Source of the DNA: Planctomycetota bacterium
GTDB taxonomy: Bacteria; Planctomycetota; Phycisphaerae; Phycisphaerales; SM1A02
Direction of reading: 5' to 3'
Length of the DNA stretch: 7,662 nt
Assembly: GCA_009924765.1 (NCBI GenBank)
Contig: RFQW01000065.1
Coordinates: 1-7,662 of the forward strand
The stretch's first letter is position 1, and each line of letters begins with the position of its first letter. A program made the translations under genes and the position numbers. Positions 1-6,020 of this stretch are shown one piece after another. Under the pieces are notes generated by a model. That model was not told the origin of the DNA, ran no database searches, and worked only from the letters and a program-made list of their open reading frames with translations.

Positions 1-123
1 CTGCAGAACGCGGCGAGCATCGCGAGCCTGCTCCTCACCACGGAGTGCGCGATCGTGGATGTGAAGGAGAAGAAGAAGGCTGGTGGTGGTGGGCACAGCC
101 ATGGTGAGGACATGGATTACTGA
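1..123 (+). CDS. groEL: 60 kDa chaperonin GroEL, C-terminal end (5' partial)
   Basis: The first frame is open from base 1 and reads LQNAASIASLLLTTECAIVD followed by a Lys/Glu-rich stretch, a Gly run, HSHGEDMDY and a TGA stop. The first twenty residues match the last conserved helix of the group I chaperonin equatorial domain; the Gly-rich tail is the flexible C-terminus that projects into the folding cavity. Only 40 codons, under a tenth of a normal GroEL, lie in the window, so the ATPase and apical domains are outside. The family forms a double-ring cage that folds cytoplasmic proteins with ATP and GroES. The tail uses His and acidic residues in place of the GGM repeats of proteobacterial GroEL. 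A strong terminator follows, so the gene ends its transcript here and is probably unrelated to what lies downstream. Identity is very sure. Confidence 0.97.
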   Translation: MQNAASIASLLLTTECAIVDVKEKKKAGGGGHSHGEDMDY

Positions 124-152
124 TCCGGGTCGGAGCTGAACGCATTGAAACG

Positions 153-192
153 ACACCGCCCGCCCTGAGAGGGGCGGGCGGTGTGCATTTTG
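153..192 (+). terminator. Rho-independent terminator after groEL
   Basis: A perfect 13-bp GC-rich stem (153-165 pairing with 172-184) encloses a 6-base loop and lies 30 bases after the groEL stop. It is followed by GCATTTTG, a short and imperfect T run. The stem is strong enough to act as an intrinsic terminator even with the weak U tract. It insulates the downstream helicase gene from groEL transcription, so that gene should have its own promoter. Confidence 0.85.
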
Positions 193-270
193 ATGTCGAG
201 GGGGCGAACCGTAGCCAGTCGGGCGAGACAGCGGAGGTTGGACGCAACCCCAGCGTTGGCCAGGTTCCAC

Positions 271-276
271 TAGCCT
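271..276 (+). promoter_or_regulatory. Possible -10 element for a leaderless nuclease-helicase transcript
   Basis: TAGCCT fits the TANNNT form of a -10 box. It ends exactly six bases before the ATG at 283, the spacing that would place the transcript start on the A of the start codon. No Shine-Dalgarno sequence precedes this ATG at a useful distance; the nearest, GGAGG at 233-237, is about 45 bases away, so a leaderless message is plausible. No convincing -35 box is present. A short dyad, GGTTG-GACG-CAACC at 236-249, sits just upstream and could be an operator or nothing. This is a weak call from one six-base match. Confidence 0.2.
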
Positions 277-282
277 GAGCCC

Positions 283-2274
283 ATGGCGCAGTCCGGGCTT
301 CATGCCGCCTTTGCAGGGTCAATCAAAGAATTGGCCGAGTTGTCTGATCACGAGCTGCTCGGAGTGATTTCCGCAGCGACAGAGTTTGACGTCGCGATCG
401 AGCAGCGGGACGCATGGCTTGGTTCAATCCGCATCCTTAAGAAATCGCTGGTTGACCTAAACGGATTTGTCGCGCTCGAATTCGTCGTTCCTCGAATCGG
501 ATCGCGTGCCGACGCTGTTGTCATCTTGGGATCGACCATTTTCGTGATCGAATTCAAGGTTGGGCAATCCGTTGCTCTTCAAGGCGACCGTTCTCAAGTT
601 TGGGACTATGCGCTTGACCTCAAGTACTTTCACGCCGCGAGCCATGATGCGCGGATCGCACCAATACTTGTGCCAACAGAGCTCCGGACGGAGAAGGTTG
701 ACGACGCAGTGTGGGATGCTGATCGCGTATGTCGGCCGATTGTGGTTGCACCAGAGCAACTCGGCGAAACTGTGCGGACTATGGCGCAATCCAGCGCAAC
801 AGATCCGATAGATCCTGTTGCTTGGTTGAAGTCCCCTTATCTGCCGACCCCAACGATCATTGAAGCAGCACGTCGGCTCTATTCCCAGCACTCCGTCGCA
901 GACATAACAAGAAACGATGCGGGCGCATCGAATCTTTCTCGAACTGCGCGATCTATCGAAGCAATAATCGACGGCGCAAGTAGGTCTGGGCATAAAGCGA
1001 TTGTGTTCGTCACCGGTGTCCCTGGGGCAGGAAAGACACTCGTTGGATTGGATGTTGCAACGCGCCGTCGGGACGTCAAGGAACCTACCCATGCTGTGTA
1101 TTTGTCTGGCAACGGACCGTTGGTAGCGGTGCTGCGAGAGTCACTTGCCCGCGACCAAGCCGCTCGCCGGAGCCAATCGAAGGGAAAGAAGACACGGACA
1201 TCCAAGAAGTCGGTGATGCATGAGGTCAAGTCTTTCATTCAGAACATTCATCACTTCCGTGACACTGGTCTCCGAGAGACTTCCGCACCGCCCGAGCATG
1301 TCGTTATCTTTGATGAGGCCCAACGTGCGTGGAATGTGCAAAAGACAGCGTCCTTTATGGCACGGCGTAAGGGTCGGCCGGGATTTTCGCAGTCTGAGCC
1401 TGAGTTCCTGTTGTCCTACCTAGACAGACATTCTGACTGGTCAGTAGTCGTATGCCTGGTTGGAGGCGGACAGGAAATCAATGATGGCGAGGCGGGGATC
1501 GGCGCGTGGCTCGAAGCGATCGAGAAGAAGTTTCCTACGTGGAAAGTCTTCATTACCGAACAACTTGCTGGCAAAGAGTACGGAGCCGCAGACGCGATTG
1601 GAAAACTGTCTGCCAAAGGCCAGGTCAATTCTGATCAGTGTTTGCACTTGTCGACGTCAATGCGTTCGTTCCGGGCAGAGCGCTTGTCCGCCTTTGTTAA
1701 ATGCTTACTTGAGCGTGATATTGAGGCAGCGCGACTCGAGCTTTTAGAGATTCACGGTCGATATCCGATGCGAGTCACTCGGGATGTATCGCTTGCAAAG
1801 TCATGGCTTCGTGGGAATGCGCGCGGATCGGAGTCGATTGGAATGGTCGCCTCTTCAAAGGCGCAGCGGCTCAAGCCACACGCGATCGATGTTCGCATCG
1901 ATGTCGATCCAGTTCATTGGTTCCTTGGCAATCGGCTTGACACTCGATCTTGCCACTTTCTTGAAGACGCTGCTACTGAGTTTCAGGTGCAAGGCCTAGA
2001 ACTCGACTGGGTTTGCGTCAATTGGGATGCGGACCTTCGGATTGGAACCAGTGGCTGGGATCACTTCTGCTTCCGCGGGAAAAGGTGGCAGCGAGTACTC
2101 AAGGAAGAGAATCAAAACTACTTGATCAACGCCTATCGAGTCTTGCTGACCCGCGCCCGCCAGGGCCTTGTTGTATTTGTTCCGCCGGGCTCGGCTGAAG
2201 ACCACACTCGCCAACCGAACTTCTATGACCGGACATACGATTACCTGCTCAGCGTAGGACTAGATCCGCTTTAA
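283..2274 (+). CDS. PD-(D/E)XK nuclease-like domain fused to DUF2075/Schlafen-type P-loop helicase
   Basis: 663 residues. Residues about 60-115 look like a PD-(D/E)XK nuclease core: a possible first acidic residue E66, then D77 in RADAVVIL, E90-x-K92 in FVIEFKVG, and the Q105-x3-Y109 helix motif often seen in this superfamily. The second part matches the DUF2075 P-loop ATPase (Schlafen group 3 helicase-like) family: Walker A GVPGAGKT at 245-252, Walker B VVIFDEAQR at 340-348, a GGGQEIN motif near 394-400, TSMRSF at 458-463, EFQVQGLELDWV at 566-577 and a superfamily 1-like final motif NAYRVLLTRAR at 616-626. The protein is cytoplasmic, with no membrane segment. The predicted role is ATP-driven movement on nucleic acid coupled to cleavage; the substrate cannot be read from sequence. 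It stands alone after the groEL terminator and converges with the operon at 2462-5899. Proteins of this type are common in defence islands. Its codons appear less GC-biased than those of groEL (ATA, TTA and AGA occur), a mild hint of transfer. Family call sure; nuclease activity likely. Confidence 0.9.
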   Translation: MAQSGLHAAFAGSIKELAELSDHELLGVISAATEFDVAIEQRDAWLGSIRILKKSLVDLNGFVALEFVVPRIGSRADAVVILGSTIFVIEFKVGQSVALQGDRSQVWDYALDLKYFHAASHDARIAPILVPTELRTEKVDDAVWDADRVCRPIVVAPEQLGETVRTMAQSSATDPIDPVAWLKSPYLPTPTIIEAARRLYSQHSVADITRNDAGASNLSRTARSIEAIIDGASRSGHKAIVFVTGVPGAGKTLVGLDVATRRRDVKEPTHAVYLSGNGPLVAVLRESLARDQAARRSQSKGKKTRTSKKSVMHEVKSFIQNIHHFRDTGLRETSAPPEHVVIFDEAQRAWNVQKTASFMARRKGRPGFSQSEPEFLLSYLDRHSDWSVVVCLVGGGQEINDGEAGIGAWLEAIEKKFPTWKVFITEQLAGKEYGAADAIGKLSAKGQVNSDQCLHLSTSMRSFRAERLSAFVKCLLERDIEAARLELLEIHGRYPMRVTRDVSLAKSWLRGNARGSESIGMVASSKAQRLKPHAIDVRIDVDPVHWFLGNRLDTRSCHFLEDAATEFQVQGLELDWVCVNWDADLRIGTSGWDHFCFRGKRWQRVLKEENQNYLINAYRVLLTRARQGLVVFVPPGSAEDHTRQPNFYDRTYDYLLSVGLDPL

Positions 2275-2279
2275 GAGTC

Positions 2280-2291
2280 TTTCAGCTGAAA
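2280..2291. repeat. 12-bp perfect palindrome after the helicase gene
   Basis: TTTCAGCTGAAA lies five bases after the helicase stop codon. It has no loop, so it would be a poor hairpin; it could be a protein-binding dyad or chance. The rest of the 187-base gap between the convergent genes shows no recognisable gene or RNA. Confidence 0.3.
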
Positions 2292-2443
2292 ACCACCGTG
2301 TCTAGTGCATTCATACGGTAGGTCGCTAGAGAGCCTTTGGCTATCAGCTTCGCGACATCCTGTGCAGCTGTTGCCATCGAACACTTTGCGCTGTCGGTCT
2401 ACCTCAGGTCCCGCTGGTCATCTCGGTCCCCAAAGAGTGGCTG

Positions 2444-2457
2444 CGCTGGCCCCAGCG
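2444..2457 (-). terminator. Possible hairpin terminator of the minus-strand operon
   Basis: On the minus strand, four bases after the vWA gene's stop codon, CGCTGG and CCAGCG can pair around a two-base centre (in practice a 5-bp stem with a 4-base loop). No clear T run follows; only CTCTTTGG appears some bases later. It may slow or end transcription entering the convergent helicase gene, but it is short and the call is weak. Confidence 0.25.
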
Positions 2458-2461
2458 ATCT

Positions 2462-3706
2462 CTACCTGCCTATGAAAGCACCGTTTCCAGCGCGCGCGAC
2501 ACCAAGAAGAAAGTCCCGCATCGGTGCGGTGAAATAGTCCCCGATACCCACGGTGTGAACACGCGCGTTTGGGTGAGAGGCTCGCCACGTAGCCACAAGA
2601 TTTATTACCTCTTGCCGCGGGTCGCCCGCTGGGCCGTCGCCAGAGGCATCTGGGGTACCGTCAGTAAAGACAATGATGCAGTCAACTTCGGCGAATTCCA
2701 TCGCGCGGCGGAGGGCCGTCGCTGTCCGTGTCTGTCCAGCTGGCGCCAGCGAGGACATTTCACCAACCAGGTTCTCTCGCATCTGCGGCGTAAGTTCGGG
2801 GAGTTCTGTGCTGTCCCAGGCGCGGCCTGTCGCCGAGTCGGATGCTGTCGGTAGGACCTTCACATCTGACCCAAACACAACCATCGACGCCTTTGCAACC
2901 GGGAGGTACTTGATCCACGCCGCGATCGTGCGCTTGGCGTCTTCCCACCGGCCCCCGCGGTCCATACTGGAAGATCGGTCGATGACGAACACGGTGTTCG
3001 TTACGCGTCCGGGAATTCCCAGCAACTCGCGTCGGATCTCGCCCGTATTTCGGAGCTCATCCTTCATCCCGCTCACTACCGCCTGTGCTTCGCGCGCCGC
3101 AGAGTCTGCCTCCTTTGCGCGCTGCGCGGCCGAGGCTTCCCTTGCCGCGGACTCCAGCGCATCCTTCGCACGTGCCTCGGCCGTGTCGCCAGCACTCTTG
3201 GCCGCCAGACGGGCGGCGCGTAGTTCTTCATCCAGCGCATCTGCTCGCCTTGACGCGGTCGCAATTTCAGCGGCCAATTTGTTCACATCGTCCACGGCAG
3301 CCCGCGCACGGTCCTCCGATTGCCGGGCCGCCGCCTCGAGTTCCGGAACTCGCTGGCTGGCCTCCTCGAACCTCCGGTAATTCTTGAGCATTTCGTCGAT
3401 GGCGCCTGGATCGATGGTTGAGTCACCCAAGGACCGTTCGAAGACGGCGTGGAATGCGCGTGCACTTTCCTGCTCGGCGTCCAATCGGATCCGAAGATCT
3501 CCGGATTGCCGTTCCAGTTCCGCCACGCGTTCCTGGAGCGTTCCGATGGTGAGGTCGCCCCTCGACTTTTCAGCAGTGGCTCGATTGGCATTTCCAACTG
3601 AGATGAATGCCAGCGCTGCACCGACACAGCAAAGAACGATCAGGAGATCTACCATTGAAATCCACGCGGATTCGCCGGATTCGGATCTGGAGGAACGGCC
3701 AAGCAC
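2462..3706 (-). CDS. MotB/ZorB-like membrane protein with coiled coil and C-terminal von Willebrand factor A domain
   Basis: 414 residues, starting at a GTG three bases after the stop of the upstream gene; an AGGGGGG ribosome binding site lies 10 bases before it. Residues 1-14 are a short hydrophilic tail. Residues about 15-37 are one membrane helix beginning WISMVDLLIVL. W15-x4-D20 matches the entry of the MotB/ZorB/OmpA-type stator helix, where the Asp carries the proton or ion, so D20 is the candidate. Residues about 50-222 are an Ala/Glu/Arg-rich coiled coil. Residues about 234-414 are a vWA fold with a full metal site: D243-x-S245-x-S247, T326 in AGQTRT, and D349 in VFTDGTPD. MotB and ZorB carry a peptidoglycan-binding OmpA-like domain at this end; here it is replaced. 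By family topology (N-terminus inside) the vWA domain would lie outside the inner membrane. It follows a MotA/ExbB-like gene almost without gap, as stator subunits do. An alternative is a general vWA envelope protein, but the paired gene favours a stator-like complex. Confidence 0.9.
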   Translation of the reverse strand: MLGRSSRSESGESAWISMVDLLIVLCCVGAALAFISVGNANRATAEKSRGDLTIGTLQERVAELERQSGDLRIRLDAEQESARAFHAVFERSLGDSTIDPGAIDEMLKNYRRFEEASQRVPELEAAARQSEDRARAAVDDVNKLAAEIATASRRADALDEELRAARLAAKSAGDTAEARAKDALESAAREASAAQRAKEADSAAREAQAVVSGMKDELRNTGEIRRELLGIPGRVTNTVFVIDRSSSMDRGGRWEDAKRTIAAWIKYLPVAKASMVVFGSDVKVLPTASDSATGRAWDSTELPELTPQMRENLVGEMSSLAPAGQTRTATALRRAMEFAEVDCIIVFTDGTPDASGDGPAGDPRQEVINLVATWRASHPNARVHTVGIGDYFTAPMRDFLLGVARAGNGAFIGR

Positions 3707-3709
3707 GGC

Positions 3710-5227
3710 TTACGTACCCCCCTGTTCATCTCGCTGGCGGCCAGCGCTTCCCCAAAGCCATCCCTGCTTCGGTACCGCAACCCGTGCAGAAACAGCTTCA
3801 GACTCGCGTGCGCGCCGTGCGGCGTCATCCAGCCCCGCCACGGCTCGTTCTACTGCTTCGTTGAGCGAGGTAACGGCGGTCGCAAAGCCCTTCGACAATG
3901 ATTCTGAACCAGCCGCAGTCTGTGCCAGCGAGGTGCCCAATTCGAGCACCCTGGTCTGGCCACCTTGCAATGCGGTGGAGAGAGCGTTGGCTCCATCAGT
4001 GACCGTCGTCAGCCGAGAGATCACTGGGTTCAAGCCCTGACCGACGTTACCAAGGGCCCCTTCAAACTGACTCACGCTGTTCCTGAGGCGTTCGAGGTCG
4101 GTGGCCAGCTGTGAGTACCCGGCCGAGGAAAGGGTTTCGCCTGCACCAGCGATCTGCCGAGTCGCTCCCTGAAATCGCTCAGCAAGTTCACCTGCAGCCG
4201 AAGCCGCACGCTGCTGTATATCAAGCAGCTTGGTTCCGGATGCGATGAGGGCTTCCTGTCCTTCGATGCTCCTCTTGACTGAAGCCTGGAAATCGGTCAG
4301 TGCCGGGTCACGCAGGGGCGATACTGCCGCTTCGAAGGCTCGTGCGGTTCCTTCGATTGTGGTTGCCAGGCGTTGTTGTTGTCCAGTGAGCTCGGACTGT
4401 CTCGAAACCACCGCATCGAGTCGGTTCAGTGAGCTTGCGGTCATTTCCGCGAGCGATGCAGCAGCGAACTTCACTTGCTCTCCACATTGTGCCAACGCGA
4501 GCTGCATGTTCTTGGATGCATCACCCAGTCCCTCTGCAATTGCCTCAGTCGACATGCGGATCGAGCCCGACGCACCTTTCAAATCATCTGCGGCGATCTC
4601 GCATGCCGCCGCAAGCGAGTTGGCACGCGCGGCTCCGCGATCAGCCGCTTGTTCGAGGCGTTGCACAGCGTTTGCGAGAGCGTCGCTGGCAATCGAAACT
4701 TGGGCTGCCGCGCGGCTCATTCGATCGTCGTTATCGATGAACCGCACGTCTGCGGTCGATCGTATGGCGTTCTGGATCGCATTCCGTTCGACAAACACGA
4801 GCGCACTGAGCAATCCCTGATTGATAATCGCCAGCACCGCGCCGACACATACTCCAGCGAACAAAGGCGCGAGCGATGCGGCGGATTCGCTCAGTCGTTC
4901 TGGTGTCGACCCTGTCGATGTCAGCATCACGAGCGACTTTCCCGAATCACCGATGACGATCGACCCGGCGGTGAGCACGACACCGAGTAGCGGCGCGATC
5001 GTCCCTAGGCGTCGAAGAACCGCGAGCCACGGCTCGGTGTCGATCTCTCGCTCCAACATCATCAGAGACGCATCACGTGTGTACCCCGAGAGTACGCCGC
5101 TCCTACAGGCCTGGATCCAAGCGAGGCGATGCCGGCGTATCGCGATCGACGCGGTGAACGCGGAAGCGCACTGGAGTATGAGGAATGCGCCGCCGACAGA
5201 GATGATGGAAATGATTGTTGCGTTCAT
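3710..5227 (-). CDS. MotA/TolQ/ExbB-like (ZorA-like) proton-channel protein with long coiled-coil tail
   Basis: 505 residues. Three membrane segments are visible: about 4-29, 73-93 (LGTIAPLLGVVLTAGSIVIG) and 118-146 (LAPLFAGVCVGAVLAIINQG). This layout and the APLLG-x3-T-x-G pattern are typical of the MotA/TolQ/ExbB channel family, whose subunits ring a MotB/ExbD-type partner and turn ion flow into motion. T86 falls on the conserved polar position of the second helix; by hand alignment, the usual Thr/Ser of the third helix is Leu (L122). After the last membrane helix come about 355 residues rich in Ala, Ser, Gln and Glu with heptad-like runs (170-480), then a short polar end. A long cytoplasmic tail of this kind distinguishes ZorA from flagellar MotA and from short ExbB/TolQ. 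The ATG lies 21 bases after the previous gene's stop and has no clear ribosome binding site, so coupling by readthrough of ribosomes is possible. It forms an operon with the MotB-like gene three bases downstream. The channel family is sure; the Zorya link is inferred from architecture. Confidence 0.9.
   Translation of the reverse strand: MNATIISIISVGGAFLILQCASAFTASIAIRRHRLAWIQACRSGVLSGYTRDASLMMLEREIDTEPWLAVLRRLGTIAPLLGVVLTAGSIVIGDSGKSLVMLTSTGSTPERLSESAASLAPLFAGVCVGAVLAIINQGLLSALVFVERNAIQNAIRSTADVRFIDNDDRMSRAAAQVSIASDALANAVQRLEQAADRGAARANSLAAACEIAADDLKGASGSIRMSTEAIAEGLGDASKNMQLALAQCGEQVKFAAASLAEMTASSLNRLDAVVSRQSELTGQQQRLATTIEGTARAFEAAVSPLRDPALTDFQASVKRSIEGQEALIASGTKLLDIQQRAASAAGELAERFQGATRQIAGAGETLSSAGYSQLATDLERLRNSVSQFEGALGNVGQGLNPVISRLTTVTDGANALSTALQGGQTRVLELGTSLAQTAAGSESLSKGFATAVTSLNEAVERAVAGLDDAARRARESEAVSARVAVPKQGWLWGSAGRQRDEQGGT
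3717..3723 (-). promoter_or_regulatory. Ribosome binding site deciding the GTG start of the vWA gene
   Basis: On the minus strand, AGGGGGG lies 10 bases before the GTG at 3706 and inside the last codons of the MotA-like gene. It supports the GTG start; the next in-frame Met would cut into the membrane helix and lose the W-x4-D motif. Confidence 0.55.
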
Positions 5228-5248
5228 GGATATTGCATGGGATTTCGA

Positions 5249-5899
5249 CTACCGACCCAATTCTGCTTGCTTGGGAGCCATATCCTTCGCTCGCGCGAGT
5301 TTTCTTTCGACAGCCCCCCGCATGTCCCTATCGGACACCCCCTTGTCACCAAGGATTTGCTCGTAGTCACTTACCGCGTGGCTTGACGCGGCATTTGCGT
5401 CTTCAGCTGAACCATTTTGGCGAAACAAGCGAGCAGCGATCAGCATTGCATCGCCGGCCCGCTCCAGTTCTGCGGGGGTTGAGGAATGAAACTCCTCCAG
5501 CAGCAGCCCGGCCACGGCATAGCAGGCAGCTCGCTTGCGCCACTCAGAGACAGTGGAGCCAGCGGCAACATCGAGAAGCGATTCGACCTTAGACAGAGAC
5601 GTAACCTGGTTGAGGCGTTGCGCATCGCGCAGGCCCCTTACAGCCGCCTCCATTGCCCGGATTCCTCCAGGGGCCAGTTCAAGAAGCTCTTCGGTTGAAG
5701 GCAATAGTTCACCGCGGTCCCGCGCCGTCGCAACTATCTTCGGATTCCGCGCCGACGCAATTGACCGACGTTGAATGCCTGGAGGGTCGGAGTCTGGCAG
5801 TGCAGCGGTATCCAAAGTCGCAATCTGGTAAATACCCAGCGCAAGCAACACCCAACCGATCACGAGGCCCACGCCGGCCCAGCCTTTACGCGTCGTCAT
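5249..5899 (-). CDS. Single-pass membrane protein with helical extracytoplasmic domain, function unknown
   Basis: 216 residues from the ATG at 5899. The start MTTRKGW leads straight into a membrane helix at about 7-26; the basic residues before it put the N-terminus inside. Residues 30-65 look like a flexible linker. Residues about 68-212 are alpha-helical, with paired helices (MEAAVRGLRDAQRL, KRAACYAVAGLLLEEF, AGDAMLIAARLFRQ) that resemble TPR-type repeats, though no repeat consensus is clear. I do not recognise the family. It is the first gene of the minus-strand operon, 21 bases before the MotA-like gene, so it is probably a third subunit or a scaffold of that complex. The frame stays open upstream, allowing starts at GTG 5956 (13 bases after GGAAGGA), ATG 6022 or GTG 6079 (276 residues). 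The longer two would run into the divergent gene's start, so 5899 is chosen. The coding call is strong; the start is uncertain. Confidence 0.8.
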   Translation of the reverse strand: MTTRKGWAGVGLVIGWVLLALGIYQIATLDTAALPDSDPPGIQRRSIASARNPKIVATARDRGELLPSTEELLELAPGGIRAMEAAVRGLRDAQRLNQVTSLSKVESLLDVAAGSTVSEWRKRAACYAVAGLLLEEFHSSTPAELERAGDAMLIAARLFRQNGSAEDANAASSHAVSDYEQILGDKGVSDRDMRGAVERKLARAKDMAPKQAELGR

Positions 5900-6020
5900 G
5901 TCGGCACTGGCGCGCTTCTTCGGAAGGGCGAGGGTTGCAACGGGGTCAATGGACACACTGGCTAAGATATCCTTCCGGGTTGGCGGCTTGTATCCGTCTT
6001 CTCCGGCGTGGACACAGATC
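5900..6020. promoter_or_regulatory. Divergent promoter region between the two membrane operons
   Basis: If the minus-strand operon starts at 5899 and the plus-strand operon at 6021, these 121 bases must carry both promoters. TAAGATAT at 5963-5970 is the most -10-like element in either direction, but no properly spaced -35 box accompanies it, and the stretch is not AT-rich. Both opposing frames stay open through it, so part of it may be coding instead. The assignment rests on gene geometry. Confidence 0.35.

Noticed and set aside
457..1092. 211-codon open frame on the minus strand inside the helicase gene
   Set aside because: It lies wholly opposite a gene with clear motifs, and its product is a Cys/Arg-rich mix with no domain or neighbour logic.
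2275..2461. Hidden small gene or RNA in the gap between convergent genes
   Set aside because: Only a palindrome and a weak hairpin are seen; the short open frames there lack a ribosome binding site or recognisable product.
2673..3380. 235-codon plus-strand frame opposite the vWA gene
   Set aside because: It is a Ser/Ala/Arg-rich antisense shadow of the Ala-rich coiled coil; the minus strand carries the vWA metal-site motifs.
2462..5227. Flagellar stator MotA/MotB
   Set aside because: There is no OmpA-like domain, no four-helix MotA with its charged loop, and no flagellar gene nearby; the long tail and vWA domain do not fit.
3384..5366. Several plus-strand frames (3384-4040, 4230-4820, 4475-4990, 4821-5366)
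   Set aside because: All are antisense to the MotA-like and vWA genes, low in complexity and without motifs; GC-rich DNA commonly gives such shadows.
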